A stretch of DNA of 64,000 nucleotides from Firmicutes bacterium UBA3572. GTDB taxonomy: Bacteria; Bacillota; Desulfotomaculia; Desulfotomaculales; Desulforudaceae. The DNA lies in assembly GCA_002375985.1 (NCBI GenBank), contig DFNH01000001.1:1-64000 (forward strand), written 5' to 3'. Of this stretch, positions 24,423 to 33,424 are shown piece after piece. A program made the translations under genes and the position numbers. Numbering within the stretch: position 1 is the first letter of the stretch; each line of letters starts with the position of its first letter. The notes below the pieces were generated by a model, which worked only from the letters and a program-made list of their open reading frames with translations, had not been told where the DNA came from and ran no database searches.

Positions 24423-27395
24423 TTGACGGTTGACCGTGTAGGAGCGGTTCTGGTGGTCGGGGGTGGTGTTGCCGGTATACAGGCTGCTCTTGATCTTGCC
24501 GAGGGGGGGTTCCGGGTCTACCTGGTGGACGAGGCTTTTGTCCTCGGCGGCAAGGTGCCTCTCCTATCCAGAACTTTTCCAACTAACGAGTGTTCACTGT
24601 GTTCCTTTTCGCCGTGGCTGGCGGCGTGTACCGGACAAGCAAATTTGACCGTCCTTACCAATACGCGGGTGGAGGCGCTGGAAGGTACGCCCGGCAGCTT
24701 CCGGGCGGTACTGCGCCGCTTACCCCGGGGCGTCGATCTTGAGCGGTGCAAAGGTTGCGGTGCCTGTGCCGCCGTTTGCCCGGTGGAAGTACCCGACACC
24801 TTTCACCTGGGATTTAGCACCCGGAAGGCTATCTTTCAACCATATCCCCACACCTACCCCAGGGCCTTTGTCATTGACCGGGAAGCCTGTATCGGCTGTA
24901 CCCTCTGTGCGGAGGCTTGCCCCGCTGGGGCGGTGCTTCTTGACGAAGACGAGCGCCTGGAGGAGATCCGGGTCGGCGCGGTGATCTTGTGCCCCGGTTA
25001 CGAACCTTTTGACCCCACCTCCTTGAAACAATTCGGCTATGGAAGGTTTCCGAACGTACTCACCGGACTGGAGTTCGAACGGTTGTTAAGCCCTGGAGGG
25101 CCGTTCGGGGGACGGTTGGCATGTCCCTCGGATGGCCGGACTCCGCGGCGTATCGCTTGGATCCAGTGTGTCGGTTCCCGGAACCGGATGCTGGGACGGG
25201 AGTACTGTTCCGCCGTCTGCTGCATGGCAGCGCTCAAGGCGGCGGTTACGGCCCGTGAACAAGCCACGGGACCACTGGAAACCGTGATCTTTTACCAGGA
25301 TATGCGCACCTACGGCAAGCATTTTGAACGCTACCGCCAGCGGGCTGTGCGGGCGGGGGTGGACCTGTGGCGGGCCGCGGTGGACTCGGTGCGGCAAATC
25401 GAGGGCGGTGGCCTGGAACTGCGTTACGCAAGCCGCGAGGGTGCCGCCCGGCAGGTTTTTGACCTGGTGATCCTGTCTACCGGCATGCAACCGCCGCGCG
25501 GGGCGGTCGAGTTGGCGAGGCGGCTGGGGCTGCCGCTGGATCGGCACGGGTTTTGCGCGCCGGTAGTCCCCGGCAGTACCGCTGTACGGCCGGGCCTCTT
25601 CGTGGCCGGTGCGTTTGCGGGCCCTAAGGATATCGCGGGTGCGGTGATCGAATCCGCGGCTGCGGCGGCCGAGGCCGCCGCCTTGCTGGCCGGAGCGCGT
25701 GGCCTTGGCGACCGTGGCACGCCGGTGGTGCCGGAACGGGACGTGCGGCAGGAAGCACCCCGGATCGGGGTGGTGGTATGCCGCTGCGGGACCAACATCG
25801 CCGGTACGGTTGACGTTCCGGAGGTGGTGCGGCGGGCCGGGGCGCTGAACGGGGTGGTCGCGGCCGTGGAGATGACCCACGCCTGTTCCCAGGACAGCCT
25901 GGACCGCATCCGCGACCTGATCCGGGTGCGCGGGTTGAACCGGCTGGTGGTCGCCGCTTGCAGCCCACGCAGCCACAAACCCCTGTTCCAGCAAGTGCTG
26001 CGGGACGCCGGGATCAATGCCTACCTTTGCGAGATGGCCAACATCCGCGATCACTGTGCCTGGGTACACACTGACGCCCCGGCGGCTACCGCTAAGGCCT
26101 GCCGGTTGACATCCATGGCGGTGGCCAAAGCCCGCCTGCTGGAACCGGTGACCGACGTGACGGTGCCGGTGCTGCCCGCGGCGTTGGTGGTGGGTGCCGG
26201 ACCGGCCGGACTGGCCGCCGCGTTGGCTATTGCCGAACAGGGTTTTGAGGTGCAGTTGGTGGAAAAAGAAGCGATGGCCGGAGGCGGGTACCGGCCCGGT
26301 GTGGGTGACGGCTTGCCGGGCGCGGAACAGGTCCGCACCCTGGCGGAGCAGGTGGTAAAACACCCGCTGGTCCGGTTTTTCCCTGACAACGAACCGGTGT
26401 CCGTGGACGGGCATATCGGTCAGTTTTGCACGCGTCTGCGGGGCGGACAGCTTTTGCGGCACGGCACGGTGGTACTGGCCACCGGCGGGCGGGAAGCACG
26501 GCCGGAAAGCTATCTGTACGGGGAGCACCGGGCGGTCTGTACGCTAAGCGCGGCGGAAAGGCAGACCCAGCTGCAGGCGAACAGTATCGTTTTTATTCAG
26601 TGTGTGGGTTCGCGGGATGACCGGCGCCCCTACTGCAGCCGGAGCTGTTGCCGCCGCAGCCTTGCGCTGGCCCTGAAGATGAAAGCGGCCGATCCCAAGT
26701 GTAACATTTACGTCTTATACCGGGATATCACCGTCTACGGGGCCGACGAAGCGTTGTACAGCCGGGCGCGGGCCAGCGGCGTCGTCTTCATTCGCTACCG
26801 TCCGGGCGGGGAGCCGGCGCTCGCACCCGCCGGAAACCGGGTGTCGGTGGCGGTGACCGATCCCGTGTTGGCACGTCCGCTGCGGATTGAGGCCGACCTG
26901 GTGATTCTGGCCGTGGCCACCGAGGCCTCGGCTGCAAGCCAGACCTTGGCGCATTTGTTCAAGGTTCCTACCGACCGCGACGGGTTTTTTTTGGAGGCGC
27001 ACACTACTTTAAGGCCGCTGGACTTTTCGGCGGAGGGTGTGTTCATGTGTGGCGACGCTGCCGGGCCGAAGACCCTCGAGGAGAGTCTGCTGGAAGGGCG
27101 GGCGGTTGCGGCCCGGTGTGCGGCGATCCTGGGCAAGGGGCTGGTGCGGGCCCGCGGGGTATATGCCCGGGTCAGCCCGGACAAGTGCGCAGCCTGTCTG
27201 GCCTGCACGCGGGTTTGCCCCTTTAACGTGCCGGTAATCAAAGGGAAGGTCAGCCAAATCGAGCCGGTGCAATGTCAGGGTTGCGGCATCTGTGTCGCCG
27301 AATGTCCGAACGAAGCCATTCACCTGATCGGCTACCGCCAGGAACAACTCCTGGCGCTCTTGAGGGCCGGTTTGCGCGGGGAGGTGGCCCGATGA
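24423..27395 (+). CDS. Double HdrA-like flavoprotein with four-plus Fe-S motifs
   Basis: The 990-residue protein joins two HdrA-like flavin units. The first has VLVVGGGVAGIQAALDLAEG, the HdrA NECSLCSF element, and two 4Fe-4S motifs (CKGCGACAAVCP, CIGCTLCAEACP). The second begins near residue 580 (AALVVGAGPAGLAAALAIAE) and ends with CAACLACTRVCP and CQGCGICVAECP. HdrA-type proteins bifurcate electrons. Here it overlaps an MvhD-like gene and sits just before metV-metF, so a role in methylene-THF reduction is likely. It starts with TTG at 24423. Fused HdrA-HdrA forms exist in other anaerobes. Confidence 0.85.
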   Translation: MTVDRVGAVLVVGGGVAGIQAALDLAEGGFRVYLVDEAFVLGGKVPLLSRTFPTNECSLCSFSPWLAACTGQANLTVLTNTRVEALEGTPGSFRAVLRRLPRGVDLERCKGCGACAAVCPVEVPDTFHLGFSTRKAIFQPYPHTYPRAFVIDREACIGCTLCAEACPAGAVLLDEDERLEEIRVGAVILCPGYEPFDPTSLKQFGYGRFPNVLTGLEFERLLSPGGPFGGRLACPSDGRTPRRIAWIQCVGSRNRMLGREYCSAVCCMAALKAAVTAREQATGPLETVIFYQDMRTYGKHFERYRQRAVRAGVDLWRAAVDSVRQIEGGGLELRYASREGAARQVFDLVILSTGMQPPRGAVELARRLGLPLDRHGFCAPVVPGSTAVRPGLFVAGAFAGPKDIAGAVIESAAAAAEAAALLAGARGLGDRGTPVVPERDVRQEAPRIGVVVCRCGTNIAGTVDVPEVVRRAGALNGVVAAVEMTHACSQDSLDRIRDLIRVRGLNRLVVAACSPRSHKPLFQQVLRDAGINAYLCEMANIRDHCAWVHTDAPAATAKACRLTSMAVAKARLLEPVTDVTVPVLPAALVVGAGPAGLAAALAIAEQGFEVQLVEKEAMAGGGYRPGVGDGLPGAEQVRTLAEQVVKHPLVRFFPDNEPVSVDGHIGQFCTRLRGGQLLRHGTVVLATGGREARPESYLYGEHRAVCTLSAAERQTQLQANSIVFIQCVGSRDDRRPYCSRSCCRRSLALALKMKAADPKCNIYVLYRDITVYGADEALYSRARASGVVFIRYRPGGEPALAPAGNRVSVAVTDPVLARPLRIEADLVILAVATEASAASQTLAHLFKVPTDRDGFFLEAHTTLRPLDFSAEGVFMCGDAAGPKTLEESLLEGRAVAARCAAILGKGLVRARGVYARVSPDKCAACLACTRVCPFNVPVIKGKVSQIEPVQCQGCGICVAECPNEAIHLIGYRQEQLLALLRAGLRGEVAR

Positions 27396-27817
27396 ATCCG
27401 GAGCCCAGGATAATCGGTTTCTGCTGTTATACTTGCGCCTATGCGGCCGCCGACTTGGCCGGGTCGATGCGGGTGACCTATGACCCCGCGATCACCATTG
27501 TAGCCATTCCCTGTACCGGGGCCGTGGAACCGGGGGTGGTGCTAGCGGCTTTCGAGGAGGGCGCCGACGGGGTGTTTATTGCCGGTTGTTTAGACGGCGA
27601 ATGTCACTACAAGTCCGGCAACTTGCGGGCGAAGGAAAGGGTACGCGCGCTTTGTGCCGTACTGGAAAAGCTCGGTCTGGAAACCGCGCGGCTGGAGATG
27701 TTCCAGGTGTCGGCGGCTATGGCTACCCGGTTCCGGGATAAGGCCACCGCATTCGCGGCGCGGATCCGGGCGCTGCCCCCGTCACCGGTGCGGCGGCGGG
27801 AAGGAAGGGGGGAGTAG
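27392..27817 (+). CDS. MvhD-like electron-transfer subunit
   Basis: The 141-residue protein has FCCYTCAYAAADLAGS, IPCTGAVEPG and AGCLDGECHYKSGN, the cysteine pattern of the 2Fe-2S MvhD/FrhD family that hands electrons to HdrA. Its ATG overlaps the hdrA-like stop (ATGA), indicating coupled synthesis and a physical complex. No hydrogenase genes are nearby, so the electron source is probably NAD(P)H, ferredoxin or methylene-THF chemistry. Confidence 0.85.
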   Translation: MNPEPRIIGFCCYTCAYAAADLAGSMRVTYDPAITIVAIPCTGAVEPGVVLAAFEEGADGVFIAGCLDGECHYKSGNLRAKERVRALCAVLEKLGLETARLEMFQVSAAMATRFRDKATAFAARIRALPPSPVRRREGRGE

Positions 27818-27819
27818 GG

Positions 27820-28491
27820 TTGATTGTTGCCGAAGCCAAGCCCTTTGCCGAAGTGGCGGGAATGATCGGCGGTTGCCGTCGACTGTTGGTGGTGGCCTGT
27901 GCGGGCTGCACCGCCGTTTGCGGTGTGGGTGGCGTGCGGCAAGCGGGGGAACTGGCCGCCGCCCTGCGGATTCACTTTCGGTTAAAGGGGCTGGAACTGG
28001 AAACAGAAGTGACTGGTGTGACCAGGCAGTGCGAACCGGAGTTCGTCGGGGAACTGGCGGAGGCGGTGGCCCGGTGTGGCGCGGTGCTTTCCTTTGGCTG
28101 CGGCGTCGGCGTGCAGTTCGTGGCCGACCGGTTCGCGGGCGTGCCGGTGTTCCCGGCCTTGAATACCCGGTTTGCCGGAGGATTTACGGTTTCGGGGGCC
28201 TGGGAGGAAAGGTGCCGGCTTTGCGGTGACTGCCAGTTGCACTTGACCGGCGGCATTTGCCCGTTGACCCGCTGCGCTAAGGGGATCCTGAACGGACCGT
28301 GCGGTGGTGTCCAGGACGGCCGTTGCGAGGTCGGATGGGACGTGCCTTGTGCCTGGATGCTGATCCACGAACGGCTGGCCGCCCTGGGCCGCACGGAGCT
28401 TTTGAGGCCCATCCGGCCCCCCCGGAATTGGGCCCATACAAGCGCCGGGCCGCGCCGGCAGGGGGTGAGCACGGATGACTCTGGAAAGTAA
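27820..28491 (+). CDS. metV: MetV-like partner of methylene-THF reductase
   Basis: The 223-residue Cys-rich protein has ACAGCTAVCGVGG and LSFGCGVGVQF. Its C-terminal motif RCRLCGDCQLHLTGGICPLT with GPCGGVQDGRC is that of the MTHFR C-terminal domain. In acetogens MetV supports the MetF flavoenzyme and connects it to electron donors. It starts with TTG at 27820, two bases after the mvhD stop, and overlaps metF by 17 bases. Confidence 0.87.
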   Translation: MIVAEAKPFAEVAGMIGGCRRLLVVACAGCTAVCGVGGVRQAGELAAALRIHFRLKGLELETEVTGVTRQCEPEFVGELAEAVARCGAVLSFGCGVGVQFVADRFAGVPVFPALNTRFAGGFTVSGAWEERCRLCGDCQLHLTGGICPLTRCAKGILNGPCGGVQDGRCEVGWDVPCAWMLIHERLAALGRTELLRPIRPPRNWAHTSAGPRRQGVSTDDSGK

Positions 28492-29395
28492 CCTGGCCCG
28501 TTTACTTCGCGAAGGACACTTCGCCGTCACGGCCGAGGTCGGGCCGCCGAAGGGGGCTTCTGCGGATCCGCTCCTGCAAAAGGCGGCCGCCTTAAAGGGT
28601 TACGTGGATGCGGTCAACGTTACCGACTGCCAGACGGCGGTGGTGCGGCTTTCCAGCATCGCCGCGGCGGTGCACCTGAAGGCGGCGGGCCTGGAGCCGG
28701 TAGTCCAGATGACCGGCCGAGACCGGAACCGGATCGCGATACAAAGCGATCTTTTGGGTGCTTACAGCCTGGGCGTGCGCAATCTGTTATGCTTGACCGG
28801 GGACCACCAGCGATTCGGTAACCATCCGGAAGCCCGGGGCGTGTTCGATCTGGATTCGATCCAGATGGTGGCCATGGTCCGGCGGTTGGGCGACCCCGGT
28901 GAGTTCTTATGTGGTGAGCCCATCCGGGGGGAGCGTCCCCGTTTTTTCGTCGGGGCGGTGGAAAACCCGTTCGCCGGGCCGCTGGAAATGCGGGTGCGGC
29001 GGCTGGAAAAGAAGATCGAAGCCGGGGCGGAGTTCATTCAGACCCAGTGCGTGTTCGATCTGGAGCGGTTCCGGCGGTTCATGGCCATGGTGCGGGAGCA
29101 TGGCCTCCACCGGCGCGGCCGCATCCTGGCCGGAGTGACGCCGCTCAAATCGGTGCGTATGGCCCGTTTCATGCGTGATCAGGTGGCCGGAATCACCATT
29201 CCGGACGAAGTACTGGCCCGCCTGGAGAACGCCGCCGATCCGGCCGCGGCGGGTGTATCCCTCTGCGTTGAGCAGATCTCTGAGTTGCGGAAGATTGAGG
29301 GTGTGGCCGGAGTACACATTATGGCCATCGCCTGGGAACAAATTGTACCCGAAATAGTAAGGCGGGCGGGACTCTACCCCCGCCCGGCTCAATAG
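28475..29395 (+). CDS. metF: 5,10-methylenetetrahydrofolate reductase
   Basis: The 306-residue FAD TIM barrel contains VTAEVGPPKG, NVTDCQTAVVRLSS, VRNLLCLTGDH and AEFIQTQCVFD, the usual MetF landmarks. It makes 5-methyl-THF, the substrate of AcsE. It is the last gene of the acs operon. The linkage to metV and the HdrA/MvhD-like genes suggests a multi-subunit reductase of the metVF-hdrABC-mvhD type, although hdrB and hdrC homologues are not visible here. Confidence 0.93.
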   Translation: MTLESNLARLLREGHFAVTAEVGPPKGASADPLLQKAAALKGYVDAVNVTDCQTAVVRLSSIAAAVHLKAAGLEPVVQMTGRDRNRIAIQSDLLGAYSLGVRNLLCLTGDHQRFGNHPEARGVFDLDSIQMVAMVRRLGDPGEFLCGEPIRGERPRFFVGAVENPFAGPLEMRVRRLEKKIEAGAEFIQTQCVFDLERFRRFMAMVREHGLHRRGRILAGVTPLKSVRMARFMRDQVAGITIPDEVLARLENAADPAAAGVSLCVEQISELRKIEGVAGVHIMAIAWEQIVPEIVRRAGLYPRPAQ

Positions 29396-29750
29396 TTTTT
29401 GTGCGTAGGCCCGCTTGCGGGAGCGGTGTCCCCTTTGCGACTGGTGCTCCACGTGGACGGCACTACGGCTCGGTTTGGGGCGCTGCACGGTGTTCTTGCG
29501 GATTGCGATCGGGATTCCCGTCTATGGCCTGGAAGTCACTACCCCGATCCTTTAACTAGTTGTTTCCTGCAGGTTTCTTCGCGTCCTCGCTGGCGGCAGC
29601 GCCGACCTCACACTCGCCGAGTGCCGTGAACCTGCGCTCCGCAATGTCGCTGCCGGGGACAGCGCTCCCGTGCGGGCCGGTTGCCACGAGTCCGTTTATT
29701 GTTATTCTTCGTGGTGCCGGTCGTTAGACCGGCATGGGGGCTGTCCCCTT
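29396..29750. other. Intergenic with REP-like hairpin
   Basis: Contains a hairpin at 29716-29733 (GCCGGTC/GACCGGC). It is flanked by the words TGTCCCCTTT near 29428 and CTGTCCCCTTTT near 29741, resembling repeat extragenic elements. No gene is seen. The hairpin may help end the gapA transcript from the other strand. Confidence 0.4.
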
Positions 29751-30809
29751 TTAGTGGCGGAGGCGTGCGGCCGCGCGCACTTTCTCTCGCGCCGCGTCGC
29801 CGATCGTTTCCCGGAAGTGCATGTACAGGATGATGTCCAGCAGGCGGTTTGAGAAGCCCCATTCGTTGTCGTACCAGGCCAGCACCTTAACCAAGGTGCC
29901 GTCGATGACCATGGTGGACAGCCCGTCCACGATGGAAGAATGCGGATTACCCGTGTAGTCGATTGACACCAGCGGCAGTTCGTTGTAGGCGAGAATGCCC
30001 AGCATCTCGCCCTCGGCAGCCGCCCGCAGGGCGTCATTCACCTCTTCCTTAGACGTTTCCTTTTCCACCTCGGCCACAAAGTCGATGATCGAAACGTCCG
30101 GAGTAGGCACCCGCAGGGCCAGGCCGGTCAGCTTGTCCTTTAGGGCGGGAATGGCGCCGGCTACGTTTTTGGCGGCACCCGTGGAGGTCGGGATGATAGA
30201 CAAGGCCGCTGCCCGTGCCCGCCGCAAGTCCCGGTGGGACAGATCCAGCAACTGCTGGTCGTTGGTGTAGGCGTGGGCGGTGGTCATAAACCCACGCCGG
30301 ACGCCGAATCGGTTGTTGAGCACCTTTACCACCGGGGCCAAGCCGTTGGTGGTACAGGAACCGGCGGAGATGATACGGTGCCGGGCGGGATCGTACCGTT
30401 CCTCGTTTACCCCCATGATGATCATGACGTCTTCGCCGTTGGCCGGGGCGGAAATCAGCACCTTGCGTGCACCGGCCTGCAGGTGTTTGGAAGCCCCTTC
30501 CGCCTTGGTAAACCGGCCGGTGCACTCCACCACCACGTCTACTCCCAACCGGCCCCAGGGGAGTTTAGACGGGTCGGGCTCGGCGTATACGGCGATCTCC
30601 TGATCGTCAACCCAAAAGCTGTTTTCGGCGGCCCGGACGTCGGCCTCGAAGGTGCGGTGGACCGAGTCGTATTTCAAAAGGTGGGCCAGGGTGGCGGCGT
30701 TGGACAGGTCGTTAACGGCCACCACTTCCAAGTCCGGGTGCCCGTGGACGATGCGGAAGAAGTTCCGGCCGATGCGGCCAAAACCGTTTATTCCCACACG
30801 AATGGTCAT
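29751..30809 (-). CDS. gapA: Glyceraldehyde-3-phosphate dehydrogenase
   Basis: The 352-residue enzyme has the NAD-binding start IRVGINGFGRIGRN, the catalytic-cysteine motif SAGSCTTNGLAPVV and the C-terminal YDNEWGFSNRLLD. I start at MTIRVG, behind GGAGGCAGC, rather than seven codons upstream. It acts in glycolysis and gluconeogenesis. It is transcribed divergently from the TtcA-like gene. Two TATAAT-like boxes on the minus strand (30850-30855, 30871-30876) lie upstream, without clear -35 partners. Confidence 0.96.
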   Translation of the reverse strand: MTIRVGINGFGRIGRNFFRIVHGHPDLEVVAVNDLSNAATLAHLLKYDSVHRTFEADVRAAENSFWVDDQEIAVYAEPDPSKLPWGRLGVDVVVECTGRFTKAEGASKHLQAGARKVLISAPANGEDVMIIMGVNEERYDPARHRIISAGSCTTNGLAPVVKVLNNRFGVRRGFMTTAHAYTNDQQLLDLSHRDLRRARAAALSIIPTSTGAAKNVAGAIPALKDKLTGLALRVPTPDVSIIDFVAEVEKETSKEEVNDALRAAAEGEMLGILAYNELPLVSIDYTGNPHSSIVDGLSTMVIDGTLVKVLAWYDNEWGFSNRLLDIILYMHFRETIGDAAREKVRAAARLRH

Positions 30810-30952
30810 GTTTTTGCTGCCTCCTTGCACTTGGCGCTGATCTCAGGCTATTATACCCATGCGTAACCCGATTATACCGGCGGGACGCGGCCCCGCACCC
30901 CCATCCTGCTCGGTTGCGGGGCCTTTAAGGTATCGGGGGGAAAGGGAAAACT

Positions 30953-31702
30953 GTGGGCAAACCGCGTAACTACCGAAAGTGGTTTCTCACCCGGGTGAAA
31001 AAGGCGATCGGCGATTACCGGATGATCGCCGAGGGCGACCGGGTGGTGGCCGGGGTTTCCGGGGGCAAGGACAGTACCGCGCTATTGTTTATTCTGGCGT
31101 ATTTGCGGGACTACTCGCACTTCCGGTTCGAACTCGAGGCGGTCATGCTGGACATGGGCTGGGGCGCGGTGGATTTTGAGCCGCACCGGGAATTGTGCCG
31201 GCGGCTCGGCGTGCCGCTTTACATCAAGCCTTACCCGATAAGCCGGGTCATCCGCGAAAAGGAAAAAGAAGGTATGAACCCGTGCCATTTGTGCGGCAAG
31301 CTACGGGCCGGTATCTTGAACACAATCGCCCTCGAGTTGGGCGCGCACCGGGTGGCACTGGGCCACCATCTGGACGATGTGATCGAGACCTGGTTTTTGA
31401 ATCTGATATTCACCGGCCAGATGAAGACCTTTCGGCCCAGCACCTTCTTAAGTAATACCGGGCTGACCTTGATCCGGCCCCTGGTGTACTTGCCCGAGCG
31501 GATTACCGGCGGATTGGTGCAGTCTGAAGGGCTACCGGTGATCAAGAATCCTTGCCCGTACAACGGCTTTACTAAACGGGATGAAATGAAGCGCATCGTG
31601 AACGAACTTGCGGGTCGCTACCCCGATTTCCGGGAGCGTTTTCTTACCGGGTTACAGAATGTGAGCCGCGAGAACATGTGGAAGCAACGGAACGAGGGCT
31701 AA
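30953..31702 (+). CDS. TtcA/TtuA-type tRNA thiolation PP-loop protein
   Basis: The 249-residue ATPase has the PP-loop motif VAGVSGGKDSTALL, a central CHLCGKLRAG (CxxC) and LGHHLDDVIET. These mark the TtcA family, which uses an Fe-S cluster to thiolate tRNA C32. It starts with GTG at 30953 after a purine run. The exact tRNA target cannot be told from sequence alone. Confidence 0.82.
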   Translation: MGKPRNYRKWFLTRVKKAIGDYRMIAEGDRVVAGVSGGKDSTALLFILAYLRDYSHFRFELEAVMLDMGWGAVDFEPHRELCRRLGVPLYIKPYPISRVIREKEKEGMNPCHLCGKLRAGILNTIALELGAHRVALGHHLDDVIETWFLNLIFTGQMKTFRPSTFLSNTGLTLIRPLVYLPERITGGLVQSEGLPVIKNPCPYNGFTKRDEMKRIVNELAGRYPDFRERFLTGLQNVSRENMWKQRNEG

Positions 31703-31830
31703 AATAACTTTGCACGCGACGCAATATGGTTAATGGGCAAAGCGGTAGTGTACCAACGGTTTCTGCAGGAGATCGGAAGTTGACCGGCGAAGGATTGTCG
31801 GAACGCAAAGCCAGAGAAGGGGGCGGCAAG

Positions 31831-32448
31831 GTGCGCTCTAGACTCCGCCTGAAAGGCTCGGGCCGCAGTATCAGGGAGTTCGATACCGTTTTCCAGAGCC
31901 ACTCCGACAGCCAGGCCCTTGCTGGACGGGATGAATTGGCCCACTTATTGGAGGAAGTGCGGGCGGCGTGCCGGGCGCAGAGATGCAAGACGGTGGAAGT
32001 ACTGTACCGGCGGGCGTTGACCATAGACGAGGGGTTTGCCGAAGCTTGGTACGGTGTGGGGCTGCTGTCGTTACAGGGCGGGAATTTGGATGAAGCCTAT
32101 AGCTGTCTGAGCGAATTTGCCGCGCTGACCGTGGACCAGGAGCGGGCCGAGCAGGTGGAAGCGGCTTTGTTCTTTCTTGAACGCCTGGCCGGGGGCGGGG
32201 AGGAATTGCCCCCGGACCTTCAGGAAGAGCTGGAAGAACAGTTTCTAGCCGCCTTTTCGGACCGGGGGTGGATGGACGAGCCGCTGGCGGCGCTGGAAGG
32301 TTTGAGCCCCAGGGAAGCAGCCCGTACCCGCAAGGGAAAAGCCAAAGTACTGGCGTTGATGCGGGAAATGGAATGGTTCTGGGAGGCTGTGGTGCGTATG
32401 GTCCTGAAAAACGATTCACTCCAGGAGGAAGAGGAATCAAATGCCTAA
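31831..32448 (+). CDS. TPR-like protein with C-terminal Xre/MbcA-like segment
   Basis: I start at GTG 31831, seven bases after AAGGGGG; the open frame reaches back to 31726 without a ribosome site. The 205-residue product has a TPR-like pair around LYRRALTIDEGFAEAWYGVG. Its C-terminal block (DEPLAALEGLSPREAARTRK) resembles the short domain seen in SEC-C and MbcA/ParS-like proteins. The stop overlaps the following methyltransferase start. Function unknown. Confidence 0.65.
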   Translation: MRSRLRLKGSGRSIREFDTVFQSHSDSQALAGRDELAHLLEEVRAACRAQRCKTVEVLYRRALTIDEGFAEAWYGVGLLSLQGGNLDEAYSCLSEFAALTVDQERAEQVEAALFFLERLAGGGEELPPDLQEELEEQFLAAFSDRGWMDEPLAALEGLSPREAARTRKGKAKVLALMREMEWFWEAVVRMVLKNDSLQEEEESNA

Positions 32449-33385
32449 TCCCGAGGCGCTGCGTTTACCCGAGGAATTACTTTTGGCCGGGGCGGGTGTT
32501 AAGAGCGGTTTTTTTACGGCTTTGCGCGACGGGCAAAAGACCCTGGCGGCGGTGGCCGAAGAGATCGGCGCCGATTACGCGGCGCTGGAACGCTTTGCCG
32601 AAGCACTGGCCCACCTGGGCTATGTGGAGTTCAGCGCCGGGGCCGTGGAGTTGACGGCGACGGCACGGCGGATGCTTTTTGAACCGGAGAGTGCGGACTA
32701 TATCGGCTATGCGTTCATGCACGCTTACTCCCGGTTGACGACCTGGCTTAGCCTTCCCGAGGTGCTTAAAACCGGAAAGGCGCTTGCGAAAAAAGAGCGT
32801 TCTCCCGAACGTCTCCGGTATTTTATGGATGCGATGCGGGAACACGCGCGGCAGGTGGCCCCGGCGGTGGTCGAGCTGTGCCTGGAGGGCTTATCTCCTC
32901 CGCTTAGGCTGCTGGACCTTGGTGGCGGGCCGCTAAACTACGCCGTGCCTTTTGCCCGCCGCGGCGTTTCGGTCACCGTGCAGGATATACCGGAGGTAGT
33001 CGAGCTGATGCGTCCGTTGGTGCCGTCGGGCCTCGAAATCCGGATGGTCGCCGGAGATTTCAACGTTTCCCTGGCGGAAGGACCATATGAAGTGGCCTTC
33101 CTCGGCAACATTACCCACATTTACGGCCCCGAGGAAAACCAGCGGTTGTTTGCCCGGGTGGCACGCGAACTCACGCCGGGAGGACGGATCACCATTCTTG
33201 ACTACGTCCGCGGTCTCAGTGCCCGGGCACCTTACATGGGGGTAAACATGCTGGTGTCTTCCGTCAGCGGGGGGGTCTGGACGGTCGACGAGTACGCTGC
33301 CTGGTTGGCGTCTGCTGGTTTCGGGCCGGTGACGGTCAAGAGTGTGGCTGACCGGCAGGTCCTGCTGGCACATCTGGAGTCCTAG
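32441..33385 (+). CDS. O-methyltransferase family 2-like SAM methyltransferase
   Basis: The 314-residue protein has an N-terminal winged-helix dimerisation region and a Rossmann SAM domain (LRLLDLGGGPLNYAVPFA, later GGRITILDYVRGL). This is the layout of plant/bacterial O-methyltransferase family 2, including C-methyltransferases of natural-product and cofactor pathways. AGGAGGAAGAGG precedes the ATG, and the gene overlaps the TPR gene by eight bases. Substrate unknown. Confidence 0.78.
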   Translation: MPNPEALRLPEELLLAGAGVKSGFFTALRDGQKTLAAVAEEIGADYAALERFAEALAHLGYVEFSAGAVELTATARRMLFEPESADYIGYAFMHAYSRLTTWLSLPEVLKTGKALAKKERSPERLRYFMDAMREHARQVAPAVVELCLEGLSPPLRLLDLGGGPLNYAVPFARRGVSVTVQDIPEVVELMRPLVPSGLEIRMVAGDFNVSLAEGPYEVAFLGNITHIYGPEENQRLFARVARELTPGGRITILDYVRGLSARAPYMGVNMLVSSVSGGVWTVDEYAAWLASAGFGPVTVKSVADRQVLLAHLES

Positions 33386-33424
33386 CCGGCATCACCAGTC
33401 CGGTCCCAGGAGGGGGATTGCCTG

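Noticed and set aside
30841..30899. Tandem sigma-A promoters for gapA
   Set aside because: Two TATAAT boxes are present on the minus strand but neither has a -35 box at proper spacing, so no promoter is annotated.
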